Numbered from the stretch's first letter, positions 30,699 through 40,376 are shown. The stretch: 64,000 bases of DNA from Candidatus Symbiobacter mobilis CR (GCF_000477435.1 NC_022576.1:1674001-1738000); one strand, 5' to 3'. The notes: generated by a model not told the origin, from the letters alone. Translations and numbers: made by a program.

Positions 30699-33320
30699 CT
30701 ACGTCGGCTCGCCCACGGGCAGCGCTCCACGCTCCCAATGCTTTTGCAGAAAGGCCGTGGCGAGTTCTGCAGACAAGGGCTGGCTAATGCAGTACCCCTG
30801 CACTTCGTTGCAGCCTTCCTGCCGCAGTAACGCAAGCTGTTCGGCAGTTTCCACCCCTTCGGCCACAGTCGTGAGGTCAAGGCTGCGCGCCATGTTGATG
30901 ATCGCCCGGACGATGGCGAGGTCGTCGGCGTCGTGGGTGATGTCGCGAACGAAGGACTGGTCGATCTTGATTTGGTGTACGGCAAAACGCTTGAGGTAGC
31001 TCAGCGAGGAGTAGCCCGTGCCAAAGTCGTCGATCGACAAGTGGATACCGCGCTGGTGCAGCTTGTCCATGATCCGCACTGCGGCAAGAGGATCCTGGTG
31101 CGCCACGCTCTCGGTCAGCTCCAGTTTGAGCAGATCCGCAGGCAGGCCCGCCTTGAGCAAGATGATGTTGATGAGCGCGTTGAGATGCGGCTGGCGGAAC
31201 TGGATGGCGGAGAGGTTGACGGCCATCGTGAGTTCGGCAAAACCCATCGCTGCCCAGTCCCGGGCCTGCGTCACTGCCGTGCGCAGTACCCATTCGCCGA
31301 TGGGAAGGATCAGGCCGTTGCTTTCCGCAACGGGGATGAATTCGAGGGGCGACACGCGGCCCAATTCCGGGTGGGTCCACCGCAGCAGCGCTTCGAAGCC
31401 AATGATCCTGCCTGTGGCCAAACACACCTGGGGTTGGTAGACGACCCCGAACTGTTCACGCGCCAAGGCCCGGCGCAGCTCGTTGTCGAGCAACAGCGTG
31501 CGCGCAGCGGCGGACTGCATCTCATTGGTGAAGAAGCGGAACCCATTGCGCCCTGTGCCTTTGGCGCGGTACATCGCAATGTCGGCGTGTTGCAGCAAGG
31601 TATCTGCATCGTGGCCGTCCTCGGGGTAGACGGCAATGCCGATCGACGGGGTAATGCACAACTCGTGCGCGCCGACCGCCGCCGGCTGGCTGACTGCTTG
31701 CAACAGCTTTTCGGCGACGCGCGCCGCGCCGCGCCCATCGGTGTTCGGCAGCAGCAGGATGAATTCGTCCCCGCCCAGCCGCGCCACCGTATCCTGTTCG
31801 CGAACGGTCTGCTGCATCCGACGCGCCAGCAGTACGAGGAACTGATCGCCCACGCTGTGGCCGAGCGTATCGTTGATGTATTTGAAATGGTCGAGGTCGA
31901 GGAACATCAGGCACAAATGTTCCTTGCGCCGCCCGGCCTCGGTCAGCGTGCGTGCGATGCGCTCATTGAGCAGGGAACGGTTGGGCAGCGCCGTGAGCAC
32001 ATCGAAATACGCCAGACTGGCCACGTTGTCCTGCGCAAGGCGATGCTCGGTCACATCGTGCGCAACGACGATGAACCGGGGCTTGGCAGGTTCGGGGTCG
32101 AGCCGCTTGCGTGCGACCGACAGCTCGAACCACTGGCTCTGCGGCGCACGCTGCACAAAAATTTGGCGGCCCATCGACAGCCCATTGGCATGGGCTTCTG
32201 CCAAGGCGCCAAGCACGATTTCCGCAGCGTCCGGCGGCAAGGTGTCGCGCACGTACCTCCCCAGCAATCTGCTTGCATAGCGTGCCAAGGGGTTTTGCGC
32301 CGGGGCATGGCAAGCGTGGCAAAGGCCGTCGAGGTCCAGCTCGAACATCAGGTCGGCAACGGCGTCGAGGGTGGCGGAAAGCTGCGCCTTCGATGCGGCA
32401 ATATCCGCCGTGCGCTGCTGCACCTGCCGCTCCAATTCCCGATGCGACCAAAAAAGCTGTGCCTGCAACCGCGCCAGATACCCCAACAACGCGGCAAGCA
32501 GCGTTGCAAGCACGGCATTTCTGGCCAAGCCCTGCGGTTGGCGCCACCCGGATTGCGGAGCCAGGCACAGGTTCCACGCCCCATTGGGCACAGCAATTTC
32601 CGTGCAGACAGGGTCGTGCAAAGGCAGGGTCGTCGATCCGAGAATGGTCTGACGCTGGTCACTTTCTGGCTGCTGACGCCAGAGGAGGTAGTGCATGCCG
32701 CGTTGTTCAAGGGCATCAAGGCCGATGGTCTTGATGGATTCGGGAAGACGCATGACCACATTGGCAAAGCCCCAGAACGTGCTGTGTTTATCCGGGGGGG
32801 TGGCAAGGAATACCGGCAACCGCGCCACTAGGCCAATTCCTCCCTGCCGCAACGGCAAAGGCCCGGCCAGGGTGAGCTTGCCACTGCTATGCGCACGCCG
32901 TGCTTCCGCACGCATCACGGGGTCTTCCAACAGATTCAGCCCGAGGGCTTTTTCGTTGCCAGGCTCGGGGACGATGCTGCGAATCACCCCGCCCGGAGCC
33001 AGGATCAACAGCGAAGCCCCTGGGTAATTGGGCAGCATCCGTGCGGCCACATCCTCGAAATCCTGCACTTCCCCCCGGCCTTGCTGCACCAGCGCCGCCA
33101 AAGCATAGGTGGCAGACAGCGCACGGTCGATGTGATTGCGCGTGGTTTGCGCGTAGTCCCGGGCCAATTCCTGGGTACGTTGGCGCTCCACATCGATGCG
33201 GTGGGATTCGATGGCTGCCACGCCGATAGCCCCCAGCACGACGCCCAATGCAAATACGACCCAGCCTACGACACCAGGGCGGTACCAACGAACGAGCTGG
33301 ACAAGAAAAAAAGAGGGCAT
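30699..33320 (-). CDS. CHASE-PAS-GGDEF-EAL membrane protein
   Basis: 873 residues. Membrane anchor (~18-38), CHASE-type periplasmic sensor (~45-265, opening RTQELARDYAQTTRNHIDRA), second membrane span (~275-290), coiled coil, PAS (~310-430), GGDEF with intact LGGDEFILLL (~517), EAL with intact EALLRW (~643), NLSAIQF, ELTES, DDFGTGYSSL and EGVET. Both catalytic domains look complete, so the protein may make or degrade cyclic-di-GMP, with the balance set by the periplasmic ligand. Cytokinin-like compounds or peptides are known CHASE ligands in other proteins; none can be inferred here. It stands alone on the minus strand. Confidence 0.95.
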   Translation of the reverse strand: MPSFFLVQLVRWYRPGVVGWVVFALGVVLGAIGVAAIESHRIDVERQRTQELARDYAQTTRNHIDRALSATYALAALVQQGRGEVQDFEDVAARMLPNYPGASLLILAPGGVIRSIVPEPGNEKALGLNLLEDPVMRAEARRAHSSGKLTLAGPLPLRQGGIGLVARLPVFLATPPDKHSTFWGFANVVMRLPESIKTIGLDALEQRGMHYLLWRQQPESDQRQTILGSTTLPLHDPVCTEIAVPNGAWNLCLAPQSGWRQPQGLARNAVLATLLAALLGYLARLQAQLFWSHRELERQVQQRTADIAASKAQLSATLDAVADLMFELDLDGLCHACHAPAQNPLARYASRLLGRYVRDTLPPDAAEIVLGALAEAHANGLSMGRQIFVQRAPQSQWFELSVARKRLDPEPAKPRFIVVAHDVTEHRLAQDNVASLAYFDVLTALPNRSLLNERIARTLTEAGRRKEHLCLMFLDLDHFKYINDTLGHSVGDQFLVLLARRMQQTVREQDTVARLGGDEFILLLPNTDGRGAARVAEKLLQAVSQPAAVGAHELCITPSIGIAVYPEDGHDADTLLQHADIAMYRAKGTGRNGFRFFTNEMQSAAARTLLLDNELRRALAREQFGVVYQPQVCLATGRIIGFEALLRWTHPELGRVSPLEFIPVAESNGLILPIGEWVLRTAVTQARDWAAMGFAELTMAVNLSAIQFRQPHLNALINIILLKAGLPADLLKLELTESVAHQDPLAAVRIMDKLHQRGIHLSIDDFGTGYSSLSYLKRFAVHQIKIDQSFVRDITHDADDLAIVRAIINMARSLDLTTVAEGVETAEQLALLRQEGCNEVQGYCISQPLSAELATAFLQKHWERGALPVGEPT

Positions 33321-33663
33321 GGGCCAAGAACCGGCCTGCGGGGTGGCACGGCGGGCGCGATTCTAGGGAGGCAGGGGTACCACCAACCCAGCATCGCCAC
33401 GCATCTCGTTCCGCGTGGTGGGAAGGGCACGGATTACCTTGCACCCAGATAGTCCATTCGGCGCACCTTCGGTGCTGTTTGCGTGCAGGCGGCGCATTGG
33501 CGGCCATTTTTGCCCTTCTTCGTTGTTCATAGCTCAAGCTATGAACGCCTCAGTCAGGCCAAAACTGCCTCGCCACTGCATCCACCTGCCCTGCAAACCC
33601 TCATGGACTATCTGGATTGAAAATTCGGAGTTTCACTCCGAAAATTCGCAGTAAAGTTCAACG
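33321..33663. other. Intergenic region with a palindrome
   Basis: No supported gene. It contains a perfect 9-bp inverted repeat (TTCATAGCT / AGCTATGAA, 33526-33545) separated by two bases. The left 13 bp of the palindrome recurs at 41434-41446 in the accessory island. The last ~60 bp before the ATPase gene is more AT-rich and may hold its promoter. Confidence 0.5.
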
Positions 33664-34824
33664 ATGATCGCACGCAATCGACATCTCGCAGACATTGCGC
33701 AAGGGCTACGGCAGTTTCCTGTGGTGGCCCTGCTGGGGCCGCGTCAAGTAGGCAAAACGACTCTGGCTCGTCAGGTGGCCACGCGGTGGGACGGGCATGC
33801 ACATCTTTTTGACTGGGAAGATCCCGACGACCAGGCCCGATTGAGCGACCCCTCTTTTGTGCTGCGCGGCTTGACAGGATTGGTGGTGCTGGACGAAATG
33901 CAGTTGCGGCCGGATCTCTTCCCCTTGTTGCGCGTTTTGGCCGACAGGCCCGGCACACCCGCCCGTTTTTTGATTCTGGGCAGCGCAGCGCCCGAATTGC
34001 TGCGCAACACGTCGGAAAGTCTGGCGGGGCGCGTCCTGTTCCATGAACTGGACGGCTTGGCCTTGGAGGAACTGCCGCCAGAACAATGGGAGATGCGTTG
34101 GCTGCGCGGCGGCTTTCCCCGCGCTTTGCTGGCCGAAGACCTGGAACAAAGCCGTGCCTGGCGTGCGTCGTTGATCCGCACCTACCTGGAACGGGATCTG
34201 CCCCAACTGGGCATCAAGCTGCCGTCACTGACCTTGCGCCGTTTCTGGACCATGCTGGGGCATTACCACGGCCAAACCTGGAACGGTAGCGAACTGGGGC
34301 GCGCACTGGGCGTTAGCGACAAAACCGTTTCACGGTACCTGGACATCCTGGAAGGCACGTTCATGACCTGGAGGCTGCGACCCTGGCATACCAATCAGGG
34401 CAAACGGGAGGTCAAAGCCCCCAAGGTGTATCTCGCCGATACAGGCTTATTGCACAGCTTGCTGGGGATTGGCGACGAACAAAACTTGCTGGCGCACCCC
34501 AAATGCGGCGCTTCCTGGGAAGGGTTCGTCCTGCATGAAATCCTTCGCCAAACGCACACAGGGCGTGACGAGGCGTTTTTCTGGGCCTTGCATTCGGGTG
34601 CGGAACTGGACTTGCTGACAGTGCGCCATGGTCGTCGTCTGGGCTTTGAAGTGAAACTCACCCGCTCTCCCCACGTCACGCCGTCGATGCGGTCAGCACA
34701 GGAGACTTTGGGGCTGGATCATCTGTTCGTGGTATGCCATGGCAACGGCCCCCCATGGCCTTTGGCCCCCGGCATCACCGCCTTGCCGCTCTACGCATTG
34801 GGGGAACTGGCCTCGCTGTATTGA
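33664..34824 (+). CDS. AAA ATPase of the DUF4143 type
   Basis: 386 residues. Walker A GPRQVGKTT (~25-33) and Walker B-like LVVLDEMQ lie in the N-terminal ATPase domain. A winged-helix middle region (ELGRALGVSDKTVSRYLDIL) and the C-terminal DUF4143 nuclease-like region with FFWALHSGAELDLL and GFEVKLTRS complete the family pattern. The role of the family is unknown, and members often sit in accessory regions. A decayed relative lies at 41621-41909. Its 3' end overlaps the convergent selU by 34 bp. Confidence 0.92.
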   Translation: MIARNRHLADIAQGLRQFPVVALLGPRQVGKTTLARQVATRWDGHAHLFDWEDPDDQARLSDPSFVLRGLTGLVVLDEMQLRPDLFPLLRVLADRPGTPARFLILGSAAPELLRNTSESLAGRVLFHELDGLALEELPPEQWEMRWLRGGFPRALLAEDLEQSRAWRASLIRTYLERDLPQLGIKLPSLTLRRFWTMLGHYHGQTWNGSELGRALGVSDKTVSRYLDILEGTFMTWRLRPWHTNQGKREVKAPKVYLADTGLLHSLLGIGDEQNLLAHPKCGASWEGFVLHEILRQTHTGRDEAFFWALHSGAELDLLTVRHGRRLGFEVKLTRSPHVTPSMRSAQETLGLDHLFVVCHGNGPPWPLAPGITALPLYALGELASLY

Positions 34825-35954
34825 CCACGCTGTGTCCCACCGATGCGCGATGCACCCACCCCCGTTGGAGCGACGCAAGTCGCAATGGCCCGATTGGCCA
34901 CCTCGCGCATCGCCTGCGCACCCCGGTTGGCGAGCCGCAGGGGGACGGCCTGGGCAAAGTGGGGGAAATTGCGAGCGATCGATTGACTGTACGCAGGGTC
35001 GTAGTGGAGTTCGAGCAGCTCGCGCACCACCTGCGTCAACGCGCCATTGCGTGCGCGATCCTGCCAGGATGCCACCGTGGCTTTGCCACGCAGCGCAGAC
35101 AGCACGGAAAGCCGCTGGCAAAAGTCGCCGATGTCGTCGGCAAGGTGCGCATAGTCCTCCATCAACAAGGCCACGCGCTCGTCGATCGGGAGCTGCAAAT
35201 CCAGGCACGGGCTGTTGCGCATTGCGTCGATCAGCACGGGGGGAACGCTGAGGTTGCCCACCTTGCGGCTTTCGCTTTCGACAAAGACGGGGCGCTCGGG
35301 GTCGAAGCGGCGCAGGGCTTCCCAAATGCGGGTCTCGAAGTGTTTCTGACTCGGTTGGGGTTCGCCGTGGATCGCGCCCAGCACCGAACTGCGGTGTACC
35401 GCCAGCGCTTCGAGGTCGAGCACCTGCGCACCTTGCTCGGCCAGTGCGTGCAGCAGGCGCGTCTTGCCGGCACCCGTCGGCCCGCAGACGACGCGCCAGG
35501 CCAGCGTGGGAACGCGGCGCTGGGTGTCCGCAACGACCGCTGCCCGAAACGCTTTGTACCCCCCGGCAAGCATGCTGACCCGGAAACCGATCTGCGCGAG
35601 CACCAACGCCAAGGAAGCACTGCGCTGCCCGCCGCGCCAGCAATAGACGAGCGGGCGCCACGATTTGGGCAAGTCGAGCGCCTCGTTCTCGATATGCGCG
35701 GCGATATTGCGCGCGGCCATCGCTGCGCCGCGCTTGCGCGCCTCGAAAGGGTGTACCTGTTTGTAGATCGTCCCGACGATCCGGCGCTCTTCGTTACGCA
35801 GCGTGGGCCAATTGCGTGCGCCGGGCAGATGGTCGAGGGCGTATTCGTCCTCGCTGCGTGCGTCGAGGATCGCGTCGAAGTCATCCAGCCGCGCCAGCAC
35901 CTCGTCGGCGGACAGGCTGCAAGGGTTGCAGGGCGTGGCCCGGGTGGGCAGCAC
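34791..35954 (-). CDS. selU: tRNA 2-selenouridine synthase
   Basis: Modifies the wobble 2-thiouridine of certain tRNAs via geranylation to 2-selenouridine (SelU/MnmH/YbbB). An N-terminal rhodanese domain has the catalytic cysteine in VYCWRGGQRS, and the C-terminal P-loop domain has GPTGAGKT. The start is uncertain: GTG at 35954 gives ~387 residues and places ILDAR near residue 28, as in known members. An ATG at 36026 would overlap tusA by 62 bp. tusA, a sulfur carrier needed for tRNA thiolation, is directly upstream, a functional pairing. The stop codon lies inside the 3' end of the convergent ATPase gene. Confidence 0.92.
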   Translation of the reverse strand: MLPTRATPCNPCSLSADEVLARLDDFDAILDARSEDEYALDHLPGARNWPTLRNEERRIVGTIYKQVHPFEARKRGAAMAARNIAAHIENEALDLPKSWRPLVYCWRGGQRSASLALVLAQIGFRVSMLAGGYKAFRAAVVADTQRRVPTLAWRVVCGPTGAGKTRLLHALAEQGAQVLDLEALAVHRSSVLGAIHGEPQPSQKHFETRIWEALRRFDPERPVFVESESRKVGNLSVPPVLIDAMRNSPCLDLQLPIDERVALLMEDYAHLADDIGDFCQRLSVLSALRGKATVASWQDRARNGALTQVVRELLELHYDPAYSQSIARNFPHFAQAVPLRLANRGAQAMREVANRAIATCVAPTGVGASRIGGTQRGQYSEASSPNA

Positions 35955-35964
35955 GGCCGGGGCT

Positions 35965-36192
35965 TCAGCGTCTGCGCAGGAGGTGGTGGTACTGCTTGCC
36001 GACGGTCTGCTGTGCGAGCAATTCATTGCCAGTCTGTCGTGCAAAAGCCTCGAAGTCGCGGATTGACCCGATGTCGGTCGAGATGATTTTGAGCGTCTGC
36101 CCCGTTTGCAGATCGGCCAGTGCCTTTTTGGCACGCAAGATGGGTATGGGGCAACTCAACCCGCTTGTATCGATTTCCTTGTCTGCCTGCAT
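35965..36192 (-). CDS. tusA: Sulfur carrier protein TusA family
   Basis: 75 residues with the family signature CPIPILRAKKAL, whose cysteine carries persulfide sulfur. In E. coli TusA relays sulfur towards tRNA 2-thiouridine synthesis. The neighbour selU acts on that same modified base, so a shared role in wobble uridine modification is likely. The ATG at 36192 has a GGGAG ribosome-binding site 7 nt upstream and is preferred over a start 13 codons earlier. Confidence 0.92.
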   Translation of the reverse strand: MQADKEIDTSGLSCPIPILRAKKALADLQTGQTLKIISTDIGSIRDFEAFARQTGNELLAQQTVGKQYHHLLRRR

Positions 36193-36259
36193 GAGGTCAC
36201 TCCCGATGGCTAGTAGTCCGTTCCACCACAAACATGCCGGAATGAAATGGACGGATTTA

Positions 36260-37036
36260 CTAGTTCACCACCCATTCCCCGGTAGTCTGCTGGGGAAAAC
36301 AATCCCGGTACGAAAAATACAGCGAGCAAAAAAACATGCTCGCCACCAGCAGCAGCGCGGGGAAAGCCAGCATCCGCACGGGTTCCGCCAGGCCCAACAT
36401 CGACCCCAGGAGCTGCAAAACCGTGATGGTCAACACCATGATCCCCATCCATGCCAGCCCGAAGACGAGAAAAGCCGACACATTGCGCGCACACGCCACC
36501 AAGCTGAAAAACAGGCTTTTGGCGACCGGGAGCCGGTGCCAATAGACCAGCGCAGGGGCATGCCACGTCATCCACGACAAGGGAATATGCAGTGCGATGA
36601 ACACCCACATCGCAGGGAACAGCGGCGTGTCAGCATTGGGCGAGGCATTGCCCAGGTACACCTCGGCAAACTGGCCCCCATCGACAAAGCTCGACGCGCC
36701 TATGGCCAACAGCGCCCCTGCTGCATACGCCAGCCCGATTCCCCAGATGCCCGGCGTCGCTGGGCTGGCGGGAACAAAGCCACAGAACAACGTCGTCAAC
36801 GTCGGCATCGCCCCTTCGTGCAACGTCCGCGCAGCAACCATCAGCCCCAGTGTGGCGCCCGGCAGCATGGCCATGGCCAGGGGCACGCCCAGCCACGGTA
36901 GCAGGGTCAGCAGGGACATCCAAGCCATGAAGAGCAGAAACAACATCATCCACGTGGCTGGGTGCCGGGCCACGGTCAGTACCCCCATCCGTACCCAAAT
37001 CAACCCCGTTCCTGCGGGAACCAACCCCAGCTTCAT
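36260..37036 (-). CDS. BPSS1780-family membrane protein
   Basis: 258 residues with about six hydrophobic spans (for example MMLFLLFMAWMSLLTLL and VFGLAWMGIMVLTITVL). It matches the BPSS1780 family of unknown function that accompanies thrB in Burkholderiales. Its start overlaps the thrB stop by 4 bp, so it is the third gene of a DUF2782-thrB-membrane protein operon. Confidence 0.87.
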   Translation of the reverse strand: MKLGLVPAGTGLIWVRMGVLTVARHPATWMMLFLLFMAWMSLLTLLPWLGVPLAMAMLPGATLGLMVAARTLHEGAMPTLTTLFCGFVPASPATPGIWGIGLAYAAGALLAIGASSFVDGGQFAEVYLGNASPNADTPLFPAMWVFIALHIPLSWMTWHAPALVYWHRLPVAKSLFFSLVACARNVSAFLVFGLAWMGIMVLTITVLQLLGSMLGLAEPVRMLAFPALLLVASMFFCSLYFSYRDCFPQQTTGEWVVN

Positions 37037-38046
37037 CGGGAGGGGCCTTTCCTCGCAGCCCGATGGCGCAGCACCCGCTCAAAGTGGCGGGGGTCGTGGG
37101 CGCGCAGCAGCTTGGCGTCGCGGGGCAGGTACCAGTCCCACAAGCGTGACAACCAAAACCGTAGCGCCCCCGCACGCAACATCGGCACGAGCAGTTCGCG
37201 TTCCGCCGCTTCCAGCGGACGCACAGCATCGTAGGCGTCGATCAGCACGGCAGACAACACGGGGTCCTCGGCACCCGTCTGCGGGTCGACGCACCAGTCG
37301 TTGAGGGTCACTGCCAGGTCGAACAGCCAGGTGTCGATGCCGGCAAAGTAGAAGTCGAAAACGCCGCTGAGCACAGGCCCTGTAGCAAGATCACCATCTG
37401 GCCCGCCCTCAGGATTTCCCTCTACCCCAGCATCTGCGAACAAGACGTTGTCACGAAACAGGTCGGCGTGAATTGGCCCCCGTGGCAGCGCGGCATACGC
37501 GGGCAGGGTTTGGCGTTGCAGGGCGATTTCCGCGTCCAGCAGCGTGGCCTGTTCTGCATCAAGGTGCCCACGCACGACTTCTGCCGTGTCGATGCACCAA
37601 GGCAGCCCGCGCAAATGCGGTTGATACAGGGGAAAGTCGTGCCCTGCAAGATGCATCCGCGCCAGCGTCACCCCCACCTGGGCGCAGTGCCGGGAGCCGG
37701 GGCGCATCGCAGCACTGCCCCGCAGCCGGTCCACGACGCTGGCCGGTTTGCCCTGCATCCGAAACACCAACTCGCCCCGTGCGTTGGCATGGGGGCGGGG
37801 AACGGGGATGCACCGCAGCGCCAGATGCTCCATCAGCCGCAGGTAGAACGGAAGCTGATCGAAGTCCAGGCGCTCGAAAAGGGTCAGCACGTAGCCGTGC
37901 GGCACGCCGTCACGCTCGGTGGTGACGAAATAGTTGGTGTTTTCGATACCGCCGGGGCAGCCCTGCATATCCCGCAGCGTTCCCAGCCCCAGCCCGGACA
38001 GCAACTCGCTGGCCTGCGCGAAGGACACCTCCGTGTAGACCGCCAT
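37033..38046 (-). CDS. thrB: Homoserine kinase (type II, APH-like)
   Basis: Phosphorylates homoserine for threonine synthesis. 337 residues with the aminoglycoside phosphotransferase fold used by pseudomonads and Burkholderiales. Landmarks: GIENTNYFVTT near the N-terminus, catalytic loop IHADLFRDNVLF, and GVFDFYFAGIDTWLFDLAV with the metal-binding aspartate. It is 3 bp downstream of the DUF2782 gene and overlaps the membrane protein gene by 4 bp. Confidence 0.95.
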   Translation of the reverse strand: MAVYTEVSFAQASELLSGLGLGTLRDMQGCPGGIENTNYFVTTERDGVPHGYVLTLFERLDFDQLPFYLRLMEHLALRCIPVPRPHANARGELVFRMQGKPASVVDRLRGSAAMRPGSRHCAQVGVTLARMHLAGHDFPLYQPHLRGLPWCIDTAEVVRGHLDAEQATLLDAEIALQRQTLPAYAALPRGPIHADLFRDNVLFADAGVEGNPEGGPDGDLATGPVLSGVFDFYFAGIDTWLFDLAVTLNDWCVDPQTGAEDPVLSAVLIDAYDAVRPLEAAERELLVPMLRAGALRFWLSRLWDWYLPRDAKLLRAHDPRHFERVLRHRAARKGPSR

Positions 38047-38049
38047 CGC

Positions 38050-38343
38050 TCAGAACCCAAGCACTTTCCAGCTTCGCTCTCCGGTTTTGGGGGCGATCTG
38101 GTACGCCGGCATGCTGCTTTTGGGTTGGACGGTGATTGTCTGCGTCTCCCCGCCCACGCGCAGTTCGTCGATGCGCGTAGCCGTATCTTCCACGTGGATG
38201 CGCTCGGTGCGCTTCTCGACCTTGGGGGAAGTCGGCGCAGTGGGCGACGTGGGCGTAGTGGGAGCGATGGGAGCCGACACAGGCTCCGTCGCAAAAACCA
38301 GCCCGGAAAGGGCGCACAACAGGGGGATGCACAAGGCTCGCAT
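38050..38343 (-). CDS. DUF2782 exported small protein
   Basis: 97 residues: a signal peptide (MRALCIPLLCALSGLVFA), a Thr-Pro-rich linker with TTPTSPTAPTSP, and a conserved C-terminal domain ending APKTGERSWKVLGF. The DUF2782 family is periplasmic, of unknown role. In this order it usually lies between polA and thrB; here the upstream side is replaced by mobile-element debris, so the island probably entered next to this gene. Confidence 0.85.
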   Translation of the reverse strand: MRALCIPLLCALSGLVFATEPVSAPIAPTTPTSPTAPTSPKVEKRTERIHVEDTATRIDELRVGGETQTITVQPKSSMPAYQIAPKTGERSWKVLGF

Positions 38344-38430
38344 AGTCGAATCCGTCCTTTTCTGGGTAGCGGGGCATTGTAGGGAGGCAGGCGCAAAACG
38401 CTGGGGGCGTTGGCTATGCTGGCGGTTCTA

Positions 38431-38570
38431 AAGTGGACCCCGACTTCAAGACAAAAATTGAAGATGTCCTTCCATCCAGGGAATCCAGAATCATGAGTGA
38501 AACGAAGAAGCGCAAAGTCCACACCGCAAAGTACAAAGCGAAGGTGGGGTTGGAAGCCTTGCGCAATGGT
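38431..38570 (+). mobile_element. IS3-family remnant (left end and start of orfA)
   Basis: Begins with an IS3-like terminus (AAAGTGGACCCC) and carries the first ~26 codons of an orfA transposase (ATG at 38493, MSETKKRKVHTAKYKAKV, then GLEAL). It then runs directly into unrelated sequence of the next pseudogene. The rest of the element is absent. Confidence 0.75.
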
Positions 38571-38571
38571 G

Positions 38572-39039
38572 AGTATTCCGGTCCAGCGCACGAAGATGTC
38601 ATAGGGTTTTTCGCCTGCCAGGATGGCTGCCAGTTGCCACTTCAGCGCCTCGGCCTTGGCGATCTTGAGCGTGGCATCCGCATTCTCCGTATCGACAGTG
38701 CGTTTCTGCTGGGTGATCCAGTCGCCCAGGTAGAGGTTGATCAGGGTGTTGAGCTTCTCGTGCGTCAGCAGGTGGTAGTTGATCAGCGCTGAAAAGCCTT
38801 CCTTGTGGCCCGTCTCAGACGTGCCAGATGAAGGGGCGCTTCTGGAAGCGTGCGAAGAGCATGCGGTGCCAATGCTCGTAGGCAATTTCGGTGACGAGGT
38901 GGTCGACGGCTTGCGTGTCGTCGGGGCGGAGAGAGTCGCCCAGCGCCCGGCCATGGGCGCGCAAGCGAACGCGCAGCGTTTTCTGGGCAACGGTGGCTTC
39001 CAGAATCTTGCGGTGTTCGCGGGAGAGGGTTTGCTTCAT
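38572..39039 (-). pseudogene. Remnant of an Eco57I/PglX-like restriction methyltransferase
   Basis: Two non-contiguous pieces of one large gene. The start piece (39039-38815) reads MKQTLSREHRKILEATV, then RLRAHGRALGD and AYEHWHRMLFARF, the usual N-terminus of large class I DNA methyltransferases of type II/BREX-like restriction systems. It then hits a stop after a junction. The second piece (about 38810-38575, another frame) reads THEKLNTLINLYLGDWI and ILAGEKPYDIFVRW, typical of the far C-terminal half of the same family. So a large central part and the end were deleted, the latter at the IS3 remnant. No function is expected. Confidence 0.7.
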
Positions 39040-39046
39040 GTTGGGT

Positions 39047-39631
39047 TCAACTTCTGGCGAACGCGAGCAAGGGCGCGATGAGACCCACGTTGGCCGCTTG
39101 CAGGGCGGCGATGTATTGCTGACGTGTTTCGCTGGCATGGACCAAACTACGGCTGCCCCAAGTGAAACGGGGCTGGCCCAGACGCTTGACGAGCAGATCG
39201 GCCATCAGACGGGCATGACGGCCATTGCCGTTGGGGAAGGGATGAATGGCGACTAGACGATGATGGAAGCGCACCGCGATTTCGTCGGGCGGATAGCTGG
39301 CGTGTTTGCTCTGGTACTGGGCATCGTCGAGCAGGTTCTTGCCTTCGACACCGATCTTGAGCCAATCAACGCCGATGTTCGTGTCGGTCTTGCGAAACTG
39401 GCCAGCCCATTTCCAGGTTTCGCCGAACATCTGCTTGTGCAACTGGCGCAAGAAGGCTTCGGTGAGGATTTCCGTGCGTTGTTGGTGTGCCCAACTCTCG
39501 CCCTGGACGATGTTGAGTTGCTCCCATTCGTTCAATTCGCTCTGCGTGGTGATGTGGCCGGGAATCAGGCTGGCAAGTTCGTCAGCATCAAGCGGCGTGG
39601 CACCGGGGGGATCGTCGAGTTTGGTAGTCAT
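39047..39631 (-). CDS. Fic-domain protein, mobile mystery protein B
   Basis: 194 residues from the ATG at 39631. The Fic active site is intact: HPFPNGNGRHAR (AMP-transferase motif HPFx[D/N]GNGR). It matches mobile mystery protein B, which with protein A forms a pair seen on mobile elements. A toxin (AMPylating or related) held in check by the partner is plausible. No obvious inhibitory motif is seen in protein A, so the mode of control is unknown. It begins 2 bp after the stop of the upstream HTH gene and ends 7 bp before the restriction remnant. Confidence 0.9.
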   Translation of the reverse strand: MTTKLDDPPGATPLDADELASLIPGHITTQSELNEWEQLNIVQGESWAHQQRTEILTEAFLRQLHKQMFGETWKWAGQFRKTDTNIGVDWLKIGVEGKNLLDDAQYQSKHASYPPDEIAVRFHHRLVAIHPFPNGNGRHARLMADLLVKRLGQPRFTWGSRSLVHASETRQQYIAALQAANVGLIAPLLAFARS

Positions 39632-39633
39632 CG

Positions 39634-40116
39634 CTATTTGGCTTCCCGCTCCGGTTGTTTCCAAAGGACGTGCCATGAACCCTTGAGCAGGTTCTCGGCT
39701 AGGGCGCGGGTTTGCGACTCGAGAGCCTCGCGTGAAGTCGCTTGTGCTTCTAGCGCCATGGTGTGACTGATGGATGCCATTTGCTGGCGTGCCAACGCCA
39801 GGGCGCGGTTTTCCAGGGTGTCGGCCAAGGACTGCTTGGGCACCAGGGCATATTGCAACTCGCAACCCATGGCTTCGGCGGCACGGCGCAAGGTGGCCAG
39901 GCTGATGGTGTCATCGGCCTCGGAGGTCTCCAGCCGGGTGACGGTAGACGTAGTGACACCCAGCCGATCGGCGAGGTCCGTTTTGGCCATGCCCAGGCCC
40001 TCGCGGATGGCCTTGATCCAGCCTATGGGCGGGCGCGGTGGCAAGTCGGCACTGCACCAACGGTTGAGGTTGGCATCGACTTGGCGAAGCTTGAGTTCAG
40101 AGAAGTTGCATTTCAC
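39634..40116 (-). CDS. HTH protein, mobile mystery protein A
   Basis: 160 residues with an XRE-type helix-turn-helix (MAKTDLADRLGVTTSTVTRLE) in the middle and a helical C-terminal part. It matches mobile mystery protein A, always paired with the Fic protein B. As the first gene it likely represses its own promoter in the AT-rich 260 bp upstream (40117-40376), where no gene is supported. The pair looks intact in an otherwise decayed island. Confidence 0.9.
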   Translation of the reverse strand: MKCNFSELKLRQVDANLNRWCSADLPPRPPIGWIKAIREGLGMAKTDLADRLGVTTSTVTRLETSEADDTISLATLRRAAEAMGCELQYALVPKQSLADTLENRALALARQQMASISHTMALEAQATSREALESQTRALAENLLKGSWHVLWKQPEREAK

Positions 40117-40376
40117 TTTTTACTCCATAACGCAAAGTACATAGTTTATAATATAACTTAAATAAAAAAATAAATGAATTTATTATTTTGTTAGTTGCTG
40201 CAAAAGCTATTCGCTCGGCCTCGTCGCCCTGAAGGGTACCCGAATGTCAAGACAATTTTTCGGTCGATGTACGCTGTAGCTGTTGACACACACCACTGCA
40301 CGGCGTTGCCCCGATTTTTATGTAACTTCTCAAAAAGTTATGGAAATATATTGTTTTTCGTCAAAAACAGCATATA

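Noticed and set aside
37884..38990. A long minus-strand frame across thrB, DUF2782 and the island edge
   Set aside because: Composite of shadows; only the 38575-38810 part is real coding debris (restriction gene C-terminal piece).
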